A DNA stretch of 64,000 bases from Rufibacter latericius (GCF_003721515.1 NZ_RJJD01000015.1:348258-412257); one strand, 5' to 3'; counted from the stretch's first letter, positions 53,101 through 60,263 are shown. Notes: generated by a model from the sequence alone, not told the origin. Numbers and translations: made by a program.

Positions 53101-53200
53101 GCATAGGCATTAATCCCAACAGAATCAAGACTAAAAATAGCCAGACCCTGCTTGCATTGTTTTCCCCGGAAGCACTTCTTCTGAGTAAATTTTTCTCCAT
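50180..53200 (-). CDS. T9SS-secreted IPT/TIG repeat protein
   Basis: 1006 residues: N-terminal extension with a membrane/signal segment (about 18-39), a jelly-roll-like region (about 50-195), a choice-of-anchor D domain (about 198-312), six IPT/TIG immunoglobulin-like repeats (about 316-835, each starting like PTIxSxSPSxGPVGTxVTI), an Fn3-like segment (LPVELIEFNGKSSPDGVILAWKT) and a type A sorting domain ending TSRVVKQ. It is a surface-exposed filament or adhesin. The whole gene is AT-rich, unlike its neighbours outside the block. Confidence 0.88.
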   Translation of the reverse strand: MEKNLLRRSASGENNASRVWLFLVLILLGLMPMLEAQAQVGTVTTLPTNHNGPWNTLNKTGWSQTGLAADPGYNLTSGDNTDQNNIETTDVALFETEGSFIQINYSDSPEKLTFLYNTFGGQFTGSFVVEELTKEGTYSLLWEAKSIAFTDDLDASYFQTLTPSKDSKGVRFRMASIDPSSESGVLIDQISITKRGTTPEIDVTNGGTNVSNNSTFTFPGQNTKTESLSEVFKIKNLGFSDLVIGNLALNDPLGQFKIVELPSKSSLLPGEETTLKMAFKPSSTGPKTASISFTTNDADETNYTINLSGTGIFLSPVINSFSPSSGGEGTTVEIFGSNLINTSQVLFHEGVQGVGLNIVSDNLIKIQVPSGAKTGKITVKNPASTVLSANDFTFILKPTIQSVTPSSALVGSSITITGQYLDNLVSVTVNGQAATIISGTDKQINTQVPNGASSGNGKIVVTTKGGAAETPFTVLVPSPTITSLSPSFGPVGTLVTILGTNLAEVTSVSFNSVDAPEFGYTPEDGLQVYVPEGVPTGDVTLKVTSSNGTTATSPFKVTVGILSWGPTSGKTGTEVSVTVTNGPSDTRIRFKTATGISAPLVIKVPGSFSTTTTYKVKVPNTAVTGRLEVFDNVSKVVVLETSEDFVMLPPSPSISGLSKTSGPVGELVTINGSNLINVQNIKFNSTLATEFYKINDNSWQVFVPTGATDGSVSLTTPSGTATSAAVFVVTTPPTPTLKPISGSIGELITISGDNLIGIQSITFNGVSATPFNDDNPTALEVTVPEGATTGPLVVTTTGGSGTTNFTLVVPTNPLPVELIEFNGKSSPDGVILAWKTASEQENSHFEVQATYNPKQKEFTTVQKVGSKATNSQVLLSYETIDRTPVQNSVIYYRLKQVDLDGKFEYSKVIAVKTQNINQATNTLKAYPNPFREGDNVKVEVLASQAGSLTITLYYVTGKKAYEQVVAVDSGISVIELPVSNVPLPTGIYILKTELNGSVTTSRVVKQ

Positions 53201-53600
53201 AAACGCTACTTTGAAATTGATAAACCTTTTTTATTTAAACCTAGATGCTCGTTCCATGAAATCCTGCCACACAGTGGCCATTCTTTTAAAGATTATTCAA
53301 ATATTTCTACTTGATAACCCTTCGAATATTAAGAATAGCTTATATTACAAGGCGTCAACTACGGGTAAAATTACTAGAATGTTTAAGATTGTCTAAACAT
53401 TTTCTATAATTTTTTAGACATGGAATTCTAAGCAATTACTGTAAATTGATAAAAGAGAATTCATGAAAGTGCGTTTCTAAGCCAAAACAAGGGATTTTAC
53501 CTATACAGACCTTAAATCATCCTAGACTTAAATTATATTGAATATAACTATAACAAGTAAATATTATTTAACTAAAATATAGTGTTTGAAATATTATAAT
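53201..53600. other. AT-rich intergenic region
   Basis: 400 bases, AT-rich, containing many A/T runs and no dispersed palindrome or credible frame. It carries the promoter of the IPT/TIG gene. Confidence 0.55.
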
Positions 53601-54296
53601 TCACTTCACCTTTATAGCATATGGCTGATCTTGATTCTCTAAGAAGAATAATGCTACTTTATCTAAATCAAAGGCGCAGAGGCTTCCAAATTGGGCATTC
53701 AAGTAGTAAACACAACCTGCATCTAAGTTGATAGAAGGCCTTTTTCTGCTTATGCTGTTTTCAATGGTAGCTTTGGGAACCGGCAAATGGCCGTGCAGTA
53801 ATCTATGCTTGCCTAATTTGGCAAGGGAAGGTTGCATGTGCTTGGTGTTGAGCAGGAGATGGTTGTTGGTAAGGAGTGGATTGGAGAGGGTGAAGTCTAA
53901 GCCGGCATGTACTAGTAAATAATCATCCAGCATAATTAAAAGGGGAAGGGCTCTGATAAAGGCGATATATTGGGAGGGAATGTCTTTGAAGGAAGTTACG
54001 CCAAAATTGGCAAGGGTTTTCTGCTTGTCTTCTTCTAGGAGCCAGACGGTGTGCTCTCCTTTGTCAATGGCATCCAGCAGCAATTGGTCATGATTTCCCC
54101 GAAGGCAGGTAAGCTGGAAGCCTTGCCTTTGCAGAGAGAAGATATAGTCCAGGACTCCTTTGCTATCCGGACCTTTGTTGATGTAGTCGCCTAGCAGATA
54201 CAGGTGATCGTGTGGTTTTAACTGAATGACTTCTTCCACCATTTTCCGGAAGGTGAGCAGACAACCATGAATATCTGAGATCGCGTATCGGGCCAT
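53601..54296 (-). CDS. calcineurin-like metallophosphoesterase
   Basis: 231 residues of the PPP-type phosphatase fold: SDIHGC (Asp8, His10), GDYINKGPDSKG (Asp37), RGNHDQLL (Asn68, His69) and later LLVHAGLDF and LLHGHLP. The usual GDxVDRG motif has Asn and Lys in place of Asp and Arg. It probably dephosphorylates proteins or a small molecule such as a dinucleoside polyphosphate. Its 3' half shares the AT richness of the block, the 5' half does not. Confidence 0.88.
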   Translation of the reverse strand: MARYAISDIHGCLLTFRKMVEEVIQLKPHDHLYLLGDYINKGPDSKGVLDYIFSLQRQGFQLTCLRGNHDQLLLDAIDKGEHTVWLLEEDKQKTLANFGVTSFKDIPSQYIAFIRALPLLIMLDDYLLVHAGLDFTLSNPLLTNNHLLLNTKHMQPSLAKLGKHRLLHGHLPVPKATIENSISRKRPSINLDAGCVYYLNAQFGSLCAFDLDKVALFFLENQDQPYAIKVK

Positions 54297-54402
54297 AAAA
54301 GGTAGGAGTTGGAATTAGAGCCTCTTCTCTATAGACCAACAGACCAACTCAAATTGAACTATAAAGAAGCTTGTTTGATAAACGAATTCTGAAAGCTCGG
54401 TT

Positions 54403-54440
54403 CTGTTTTAGAGACGTTTTTAGAAAACGAAGGCCAAAAG
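54403..54440. repeat. dispersed palindrome
   Basis: CTGTTTTAGAGACGTTTTT followed by AGAAAACGAAGGCCAAAAG. First copy after the AT-rich block. Confidence 0.65.
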
Positions 54441-54446
54441 GACATA

Positions 54447-54478
54447 AAAAAGCACCTTCCGGAAAGAAGGTGCTTTTT
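54447..54478 (-). terminator. terminator of the SDR/hydrophilin operon
   Basis: AAAAAGCACCTTC (54447-54459) pairs with 54466-54478 over 13 bp, with runs of A and T on either side. Confidence 0.85.
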
Positions 54479-54499
54479 CTCTTCTAATGAAGAACCAAA

Positions 54500-54742
54500 T
54501 CAAGACCCGCCGTAGCTAGGTTTGTTGATGTCTGGCTTATGGAGATTGCGGTTTGGATGGGTGATGGCCTCCGGTGCCGGATCGCCGTTTTCATCCAGGA
54601 ATCTTTCCGCTATTTCTTCGCTGCGATCAATTGCTTCCGGGCCACCAGTAGTTTTCATGCCGGCTTTGCTGATGCCTTCGTCAGTTGGCTGACCTTTCTG
54701 GGATTTAGAATCGTGGCTGGTGTTCTTGCTTTTATAGGGCAT
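54500..54742 (-). CDS. small hydrophilin-like disordered protein
   Basis: 80 residues without Cys, Trp or Val, 10% Gly, many Lys, Asp, Glu, Ser, Asn and Pro, and no signal or membrane segment. Such composition is typical of intrinsically disordered, heat-stable stress proteins. It is the third gene of a minus-strand series with a YdaD-like SDR first and another disordered protein between, gaps 55 and 66 bases, followed by a terminator. The name of the family is unknown to me; the stress role is inferred. Confidence 0.65.
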   Translation of the reverse strand: MPYKSKNTSHDSKSQKGQPTDEGISKAGMKTTGGPEAIDRSEEIAERFLDENGDPAPEAITHPNRNLHKPDINKPSYGGS

Positions 54743-54797
54743 GAGTTCCTCCTTTTTCTATTTAGTTAAACAATCAAAAAAAGCGTTGAAAACGGCA

Positions 54798-55085
54798 TCA
54801 GGTGCCGCGGCCTTCGCCGTCGGTGCGCATGTTGTCTTTGGGCGGCTCGTTGCTGTCGGCCTCTTCGTTCACGCTCACGCCGGTTGGTCCGTCAGAGCTG
54901 TCAGAGCCATAGCCTTCTTTGCCATCGCGGTTACCGAAACCACCACGCTGCGCTTCGTTTTTGGGCGGATCAGCACCTGGTATAATATGCCCCGCCATCA
55001 TGTCTTCCATGTTGGTGGCGGTGTCATCTATCACCCGTATCGGACGGTCGTGTCCGTTGGGGTGGCCGTTATTGTCAGTTGCCAT
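54798..55085 (-). CDS. Gly-rich disordered protein
   Basis: 95 residues with 15 Gly (about 16%), no Leu, Cys or Trp, many Asp, Asn and Glu: a hydrophilin-like composition. It starts MATDNNGHPNGHDRPIRVIDD and contains NMEDMMAGHIIPGADPP. It sits between the SDR gene (66 bases upstream) and the 80-residue disordered gene (55 bases downstream). I infer, but cannot prove, a protective role in drying or osmotic stress. Confidence 0.65.
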   Translation of the reverse strand: MATDNNGHPNGHDRPIRVIDDTATNMEDMMAGHIIPGADPPKNEAQRGGFGNRDGKEGYGSDSSDGPTGVSVNEEADSNEPPKDNMRTDGEGRGT

Positions 55086-55151
55086 AGGCGTATGTTGTTA
55101 GAGGTGATTAGTCTACCTTTTTACTCCTTTCCACGTGGAAAGGTTGGAGCT

Positions 55152-56009
55152 TTAACCACCTATCTGTTCGCCGCCGTTCACGTGAATGGTCTGCCCGGTG
55201 ATGTAGGAACCATCCTCAGAAGCCAGGAAAACATAGGCGGGAGCTACTTCGGAGGGTTGCCCCAAACGGCCCAGAGGCTGATCTTTCCCGAAATCGCCTA
55301 CTTTCTCCAAAGTGGCCGGGATTAGTGGGGTCCAGATGGGGCCGGGTGCCACGGCATTCACCCTGATCCCTTTTTCGGCGAGGTTAGAAGCCAGTGATCG
55401 GGTAAATGAGGTGATGGCGCCTTTGGTAGCGGAGTAATCCATGAGGTGGTCAGATCCGCGGTAAGAAGTAATGGAGGTGGTATTGATGATGGCATCGTCT
55501 TTCTGCAGGTGGTTTAGGGCCGCCTGCGCCACATAGAAATAGGCGAAGATGTTGGTCTTGAAGGTTTTCTCCAGTTGTTCCGGAGTGATCTCGCGCAGGT
55601 CCTCTTTCTCGTGCTGCTCGGCGGCGTTGTTCACCAGGATGTTCAGGCCACCCAGTTCTTTCACCGCCTGCTCCACGCACTGCTTGCAGAACTTCTCGTC
55701 ACGTAAATCGCCGGGGATGAGCACGCACTTCTGCCCTTCGGCCTCCACCATCTTCCGAGTATCCTGCGCATCCTGCTCCTCATCCAGGTACACGATGGCC
55801 ACATCGGCACCCTCGCGGGCGAAATGCACCGCCACGGCCCGCCCGATGCCGCTATCTCCGCCGGTGATCAAGGCCTTTTTGCCTTTCAGTTTGTCACTTC
55901 CCTTATAGTTCTCCCGGATCACAATGGGTTCCTGGATCATTTCATGTTCCAAGCCCGGCTGATGGTCCTGGTGTTGGTCTGGAACTTCCTTCGGATATTC
56001 TGTTGCCAT
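55152..56009 (-). CDS. SDR oxidoreductase, YdaD/YhdF-like
   Basis: 285 residues with the extended N-terminus (about 40 residues) of the general stress SDR subgroup, ending PIVIRENYKGSDKLKGKKA. The Rossmann motif is TGGDSGIG (Gly50-Gly56), NNAA follows, and the catalytic pair is Tyr191-Lys195 in YSATKGA. C-terminal TGQTIHVNGGEQIGG is typical. In bacilli the relatives belong to the general stress regulon. Here it heads the two disordered-protein genes. Confidence 0.9.
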   Translation of the reverse strand: MATEYPKEVPDQHQDHQPGLEHEMIQEPIVIRENYKGSDKLKGKKALITGGDSGIGRAVAVHFAREGADVAIVYLDEEQDAQDTRKMVEAEGQKCVLIPGDLRDEKFCKQCVEQAVKELGGLNILVNNAAEQHEKEDLREITPEQLEKTFKTNIFAYFYVAQAALNHLQKDDAIINTTSITSYRGSDHLMDYSATKGAITSFTRSLASNLAEKGIRVNAVAPGPIWTPLIPATLEKVGDFGKDQPLGRLGQPSEVAPAYVFLASEDGSYITGQTIHVNGGEQIGG

Positions 56010-56102
56010 AATTTGCGTAGATGTTTAAAGTATGGATATCTTCTTCTGAGGCTGCTCTTTAGCATACTGCTTCCTTTTTACTTATCTCAGGGAGAAGAGA
56101 TA

Positions 56103-56139
56103 CGTTTTAGCATCGTTTTACAGAAAACAGAGTAAAAAC
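56103..56139. repeat. dispersed palindrome
   Basis: CGTTTTAGCATCGTTTTACA followed by GAAAACAGAGTAAAAAC, in the divergent gap before the pterin dehydratase gene. Confidence 0.65.
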
Positions 56140-56206
56140 ACGGAGAAGCCGAGAGGCAGGAATATCAGAGCACATAATTCCTTTTCTTACACCAACCGCC
56201 CTAGCT

Positions 56207-56452
56207 ATGTGGACCGAAAAAGACAACCACCTTACCCGAAGCTTCAAGTTCAAGGACTTCAAAGAAGCCTTCGCCTTCATGACCGAGGTAGCCATAGTGG
56301 CCGAGGAAATTGACCATCACCCGTGGTGGAGCAACAGCTACAACAAAGTGGAGATCAGGCTCACCACCCATGACGCCGGCAACACCGTCACCAACCGCGA
56401 CCACGTGCTGGCACAGCGGATCAGCGCCTTGGCAGAGCGGTACGGGGTCTAA
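56207..56452 (+). CDS. 4a-hydroxytetrahydrobiopterin dehydratase
   Basis: 81 residues of the PhhB/PCD family with EIDHHPWWSNSYNKVEIRL and TTHDAGNTVTNRDHVLA, which include the paired His and the TTHD-type metal/substrate residues. It dehydrates carbinolamine formed by aromatic amino acid hydroxylases, or serves in pterin salvage; some relatives also act as transcription cofactors. No hydroxylase is in the window. Confidence 0.93.
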   Translation: MWTEKDNHLTRSFKFKDFKEAFAFMTEVAIVAEEIDHHPWWSNSYNKVEIRLTTHDAGNTVTNRDHVLAQRISALAERYGV

Positions 56453-56459
56453 TTCCTGA

Positions 56460-56493
56460 TTTAAGCCCGTTTTCCTTAAATCAGCTTCAAAAC
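56460..56493. repeat. dispersed palindrome
   Basis: TTTAAGCCCGTTTTCCTTAA followed by ATCAGCTTCAAAAC, directly before an ACTCAGA tract. Confidence 0.6.
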
Positions 56494-56502
56494 AAACCAC
56501 CC

Positions 56503-56534
56503 AACTCAGAACCCAAGACTCAGAACTCAGGACT
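56503..56534. repeat. ACTCAGA tract
   Basis: AACTCAGAACCCAAGACTCA then GAACTCAGGACT, ending 12 bases before the promoter box of rsmI. Confidence 0.75.
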
Positions 56535-56545
56535 GAAATAATCAG

Positions 56546-56553
56546 TATCTTTG
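56546..56553 (+). promoter_or_regulatory. candidate -7 box of rsmI (TATCTTTG)
   Basis: An exact TAnnTTTG match that ends four bases before the ATG, so the transcript would be leaderless. Confidence 0.6.
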
Positions 56554-56557
56554 AGCT

Positions 56558-57247
56558 ATGGCCGAACCCGTAGAAGAGACCAGTCTGTATTTAGTGCCCA
56601 CGCCCATCGGGAACCTGGAGGACATCACCCTTCGGGCGATCCGGATTCTGAAAGAGGTGGACGTGGTGCTCGCCGAGGATACCCGCACCAGCGGCAAATT
56701 GTTGAATCACCTGGGCATTGACAAGCGCATGCACAGCCACCACCTGCACAACGAGCACAAAGCCGTGGCGCACCTGGTGGAACGCCTGAAGAAAGGCGAG
56801 AAGATGGCCATGGTCTCCGATGCCGGCACGCCCGGAATCTCTGACCCTGGTTTTCTGTTGGTAAGAGCCTGCGTGCAGGAAGGCATCAAGATTGAGTGCC
56901 TGCCTGGGCCTACTGCGTTTGTACCCGCCCTGGTGAAATCGGGCTTCAGTACTGATAGGTTTACGTTTGAGGGTTTTTTGCCCATCAAGAAAGGACGGCA
57001 GACGCGCTTGCAGAGTTTGGCCCAGGAAGAACGCACCATGATTTTCTACGAGTCGCCGCACCGGGTTTTGAAGACGCTGGAGCAGTTCAAAGAAGTGTTC
57101 GGGGCGGAACGCATGGTCTCGGTGAGCCGCGAAATAAGTAAAATGTTTGAGGAAACCCTCAACGGCACCTTAGAAGAGATGGTGCAGACGTTTACAACCA
57201 AAGCAATCAAAGGAGAATTTGTCATTGTTGTCCAAGGAAACAAATAA
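56558..57247 (+). CDS. rsmI: 16S rRNA (cytidine1402-2'-O)-methyltransferase
   Basis: 229 residues with the tetrapyrrole-methylase fold: VPTPIGNLEDITLRAIRIL, VLAEDTRTSGKLLNHL, MVSDAGTPGISDPG and the GPTAFVPALVKSGFSTDRF segment. RsmI methylates the 2'-O of C1402 in 16S rRNA, in the decoding centre. Its last 29 bases overlap the start of lnt, and the promoter box is four bases before its ATG. Confidence 0.95.
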   Translation: MAEPVEETSLYLVPTPIGNLEDITLRAIRILKEVDVVLAEDTRTSGKLLNHLGIDKRMHSHHLHNEHKAVAHLVERLKKGEKMAMVSDAGTPGISDPGFLLVRACVQEGIKIECLPGPTAFVPALVKSGFSTDRFTFEGFLPIKKGRQTRLQSLAQEERTMIFYESPHRVLKTLEQFKEVFGAERMVSVSREISKMFEETLNGTLEEMVQTFTTKAIKGEFVIVVQGNK

Positions 57248-58868
57248 TCGATTTTACCTCCCGGTACTGGCGTTTCTGAGCGCCTTTCTGCTGTGGTTGG
57301 GTTGGCCGGTGAAACCACTGGCCTTTGTCTTGTTTATAGGCTGGGTACCGTTTCTGCTGCTGGAAAAGGCTATTTCTGAGAAAACGGCCCCTAAACGCGC
57401 GCGCACGTTCTTCAAGTACGCCTACCTCACGCTGCTGCTCTGGAACATCTTCACCACCTATTGGGTGAGTTACTCAACCCTGGGCGGCGGCATTGCGGCC
57501 GTGGTGTTCAACGCGCTGTTCATGATGATGCCCATGATGGCCTTCTTCTGGACCAAACGCGCGGCCGGCAAGACCATCGGGTACCTGAGTTTGCCGGTGT
57601 ACTGGATCGCGTTTGAGCAGTTTCACCTGAATTGGGACCTGAGCTGGCCATGGCTCACTCTGGGGAACGGCTTTGCTTCGCTGCCCAGTTGGGTGCAGTG
57701 GTATGAATACACCGGTTTCCTGGGCGGATCTGTCTGGGTATGGGCCGTGAACCTGTTGGTGTTTCTCGCGCTGACCTCACCGGAGAAGAAAAAAAGCAAA
57801 TGGCTTGCCCCGGTTCTCACCTTTTCCTTGCCGCTGCTACTCTCCTTCTTTATAGGCAGCCAATATCAGGAGAAAGGAGAGTTGGCCGAGGTGGTGGTAG
57901 TGCAGCCTAATTTCGACCCATATAAAGAGAAATTTGAGGGTGGCGAAGGCTACGTTCCGTTTGAGCAGCAATTCGCTCGAATGCTTGCTTTGTCAGAGCA
58001 GCAGATCACGACCAACACCAAATTCGTGCTCTGGCCCGAGACCTCCATCAGCAACGGCATCAACTGGGAAGAAGGTTTCGAGCGGAGCCCGGTAAGTTAC
58101 GCCCTGCGCGATTTCCTGAACCGCCATCCCGGCGTTGAACTGGTGTCTGGCATTACCTCGGCACGGCTGTACCCAGATTCTACGAAGAGAAGTAGCACGG
58201 CCCGTTATCATGAGCAGATCGGGTATTACGATGTTTACAATGCGGGGCTGCACTTCAAACCCTCGGGGCAGCATGAGTTCTACCACAAGTCCAAGTTGGT
58301 GCCGGGCGTAGAGAAAACCCCTTACCCAGGCGTGTTCAAAGCCTTGAAGATGTTCGCCATTGATTTGGGCGGCATCGCCGGAAACATGGGCACGCAGGAA
58401 ACAAGGGCCATCTTCCAGCACAGCCTAGACCCAAAGTTGGTGGGTGCACCGGTGGTCTGCTATGAATCCATCTACGGCGAGTACGTGAGCGAATACGTGC
58501 GCAACGGTGCCAGTGCCATCTTCATCATCACCAACGATGCCTGGTGGAGCGACTCGCCGGGCTACAAGCAGCATTTAGCGTATGCCTCTCTGCGGGCCAT
58601 TGAAACCAGACGGGCCGTGGCGCGTTCAGCCAATACGGGTATCTCGGGGTTCATCAATCAGAAAGGTGAGCTGTTGCAGAAATCGGGGTGGTGGGTGCCG
58701 GCGGCCCTGCGCGGCCAGATCAGGTTCAACCAGGAGCAGACGTTCTACACCCGCCACGGCGAGTTCATTGGGCACGGGACCCAGTGGCTGGCATTGGCGT
58801 TAGTGGTGTTGGCGATCGTACTGCGGTTTACGCGCCGGGCGGCAAATAGGGAAGTGTCGGTGGTATAA
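57219..58868 (+). CDS. lnt: apolipoprotein N-acyltransferase
   Basis: 549 residues, about eight membrane helices, then the nitrilase-like domain with the catalytic triad Glu274 (WPETSIS), Lys near 357 (YHKSKLVPG) and Cys414 (VVCYESIYG). Lnt adds the third acyl chain to lipoproteins in the inner membrane. The start is TTG at 57219, 57225 or 57228, with no ATG near, and it overlaps the end of rsmI. A palindrome-like sequence lies inside the gene at 57372-57397. Confidence 0.92.
   Translation: MSLLSKETNNRFYLPVLAFLSAFLLWLGWPVKPLAFVLFIGWVPFLLLEKAISEKTAPKRARTFFKYAYLTLLLWNIFTTYWVSYSTLGGGIAAVVFNALFMMMPMMAFFWTKRAAGKTIGYLSLPVYWIAFEQFHLNWDLSWPWLTLGNGFASLPSWVQWYEYTGFLGGSVWVWAVNLLVFLALTSPEKKKSKWLAPVLTFSLPLLLSFFIGSQYQEKGELAEVVVVQPNFDPYKEKFEGGEGYVPFEQQFARMLALSEQQITTNTKFVLWPETSISNGINWEEGFERSPVSYALRDFLNRHPGVELVSGITSARLYPDSTKRSSTARYHEQIGYYDVYNAGLHFKPSGQHEFYHKSKLVPGVEKTPYPGVFKALKMFAIDLGGIAGNMGTQETRAIFQHSLDPKLVGAPVVCYESIYGEYVSEYVRNGASAIFIITNDAWWSDSPGYKQHLAYASLRAIETRRAVARSANTGISGFINQKGELLQKSGWWVPAALRGQIRFNQEQTFYTRHGEFIGHGTQWLALALVVLAIVLRFTRRAANREVSVV
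57372..57397. repeat. dispersed-palindrome-like sequence inside lnt
   Basis: TATTTCTGAGAAAACGGCCC followed by CTAAAC resembles the core and right half of the element, but lies in the coding sequence (residues about 52-60). It may be chance. Confidence 0.3.
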
Positions 58869-58896
58869 GTAGCAGGACAAATCAAAAAATCTATTT

Positions 58897-58985
58897 TGTT
58901 ATCCTGAAAGGATTTTGTGGGCGAACTAGAAAAGCTGGAAATAAACGCCATTACCTTTCGCCACCAAGATTCTTTCAGGATGACA
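58897..58985. repeat. 89-bp MITE-like element, copy 3
   Basis: Begins TGTTATCCTGAAAGGATTTT and ends TTCTTTCAGGATGACA, with interior GCGAACTAGAAAAGCT. Same size and end pairing as the copies at 9571 and 11608. Confidence 0.85.
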
Positions 58986-59031
58986 GAGAGAGAGAAGAAG
59001 TTATAGTTATTTTCAACAGATTGCTTAGTTT

Positions 59032-59071
59032 CTGTTTTCGGGTGCTTTTTCAGAAATCGGCCCTGAAACAC
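59032..59071. repeat. dispersed palindrome
   Basis: CTGTTTTCGGGTGCTTTTT followed by CAGAAATCGGCCCTGAAACAC, 61 bases before the inositol phosphatase start. Confidence 0.65.
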
Positions 59072-59131
59072 CTCCATAAGCTCAATACGTCCTGCTTGCC
59101 TCTGGCAAAGGGACCATATAAATAGAAAAAC

Positions 59132-59932
59132 ATGACAGACATATCCGCACTCCGCGATCAGGTAGTACAGCTCACCAAAGAGGTAGGCAAGTTCATTTTG
59201 CACGAGGCCGCCAACTTCGACATCTCCAACCTGGAGCACAAAGGCCTGAACAACCTGGTCTCCTACGTAGACAAAGAGGCCGAAGAGCGCCTGGTGGCCG
59301 GACTGGAGAAGTTCCTGCCTGAGGCTGGCTTCATCACCGAGGAGGAAACCAAGTCTGAGAAGGGCGAGGAGTTCAACTGGATCATCGATCCGCTGGACGG
59401 CACCACCAACTTCATCCACGGCTTGCCGGTGTACTCGGTGAGCATCGCGCTGATGCAGAAGGACGAGCTGGTCATTGGCGTAGTGTATGACATCACCCGC
59501 GACGAGTGCTATCACGCTGTGAAAGGCGGCGGCGCGTTCTGTAACGATAAGAAGATCTCCGTTTCCGGGGCCCCTACGCTAGGTGATTCTTTGATTGCCA
59601 CCGGTTTCCCATACTACAGCTTCGATCTGATGCAGAAGTACCTGCAGGTGATGGGCTCGTTCATGCAAGGCTGCCACGGTGTGCGCCGATTGGGTTCTGC
59701 TGCCTTGGATCTGGCTTACGTGGCCTGTGGCAAGTTTGAAGGCTATTTTGAATTCAATATCAATTCGTATGATGTAGCGGGAGGCGCTTTGCTGGTGCAG
59801 GAAGCCGGCGGTCAGGTCACCGATTTCAGGGGCGGCAAGAACTACGTCTTCGGGCGCGAGATTTGCGTGAGCAACAACCCGGCGGTGCAGCAGGAGATGC
59901 TCAAACTTATTGAACCGTTCTGGAAAGAGTAG
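59132..59932 (+). CDS. suhB: inositol monophosphatase family protein
   Basis: 266 residues with the lithium-sensitive phosphatase motifs: EEETKSEKGE (metal Glu near 70), IIDPLDGTTNFIHG (residues 84-97), and the late INSYDVAGGALLVQEAGGQVTDF. It hydrolyses inositol phosphates or similar sugar phosphates with Mg ions; bacterial members are often called SuhB. It stands alone between a MITE-like element and a near-perfect palindrome. Confidence 0.93.
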   Translation: MTDISALRDQVVQLTKEVGKFILHEAANFDISNLEHKGLNNLVSYVDKEAEERLVAGLEKFLPEAGFITEEETKSEKGEEFNWIIDPLDGTTNFIHGLPVYSVSIALMQKDELVIGVVYDITRDECYHAVKGGGAFCNDKKISVSGAPTLGDSLIATGFPYYSFDLMQKYLQVMGSFMQGCHGVRRLGSAALDLAYVACGKFEGYFEFNINSYDVAGGALLVQEAGGQVTDFRGGKNYVFGREICVSNNPAVQQEMLKLIEPFWKE

Positions 59933-59940
59933 GGACTGCC

Positions 59941-59980
59941 CTGTTTAGAGGCTGTTTTCTGTTAATCGGCCTCTAAACAG
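59941..59980. repeat. dispersed palindrome, clear copy
   Basis: CTGTTTAGAGGC (59941-59952) is perfectly inverted at 59969-59980, with a TGTTTTC core half between. It starts eight bases past the preceding stop. Confidence 0.8.
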
Positions 59981-60063
59981 CTCGGGCGGTTTCAACAGCG
60001 ATACCGGCAATTTACGTTCGTTCGTTAAACTATTTTTACCTTTGCCGGCGTTACCCACATGTT

Positions 60064-60246
60064 ATGGTACAGGAAATTATTATCGTCTTCATCTTTCTTC
60101 TGGCGGCAGGCTACCTGCTCCGGATGGGCTATAAGAGCTTTTTCTCCAAGGAAGTGGGCTGCGCCAAAGGTTGCGGCGGCGCTTGTTCTACCATTGACCT
60201 GGCCAAAATCCAGCGGGAGATAGAAGCCAAACAAGCTACCAGGTAA
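60064..60246 (+). CDS. FeoB-associated Cys-rich membrane protein
   Basis: 60 residues: one membrane helix (about 4-20) followed by the cysteine cluster VGCAKGCGGACSTID (four Cys if the two ends are counted) and a short basic tail. This is the pattern of small proteins coded beside feoB for ferrous iron uptake. No feo gene is in the window, so it may be a stand-alone copy. Confidence 0.8.
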   Translation: MVQEIIIVFIFLLAAGYLLRMGYKSFFSKEVGCAKGCGGACSTIDLAKIQREIEAKQATR

Positions 60247-60263
60247 ATCAAGCGCATAGGTAG

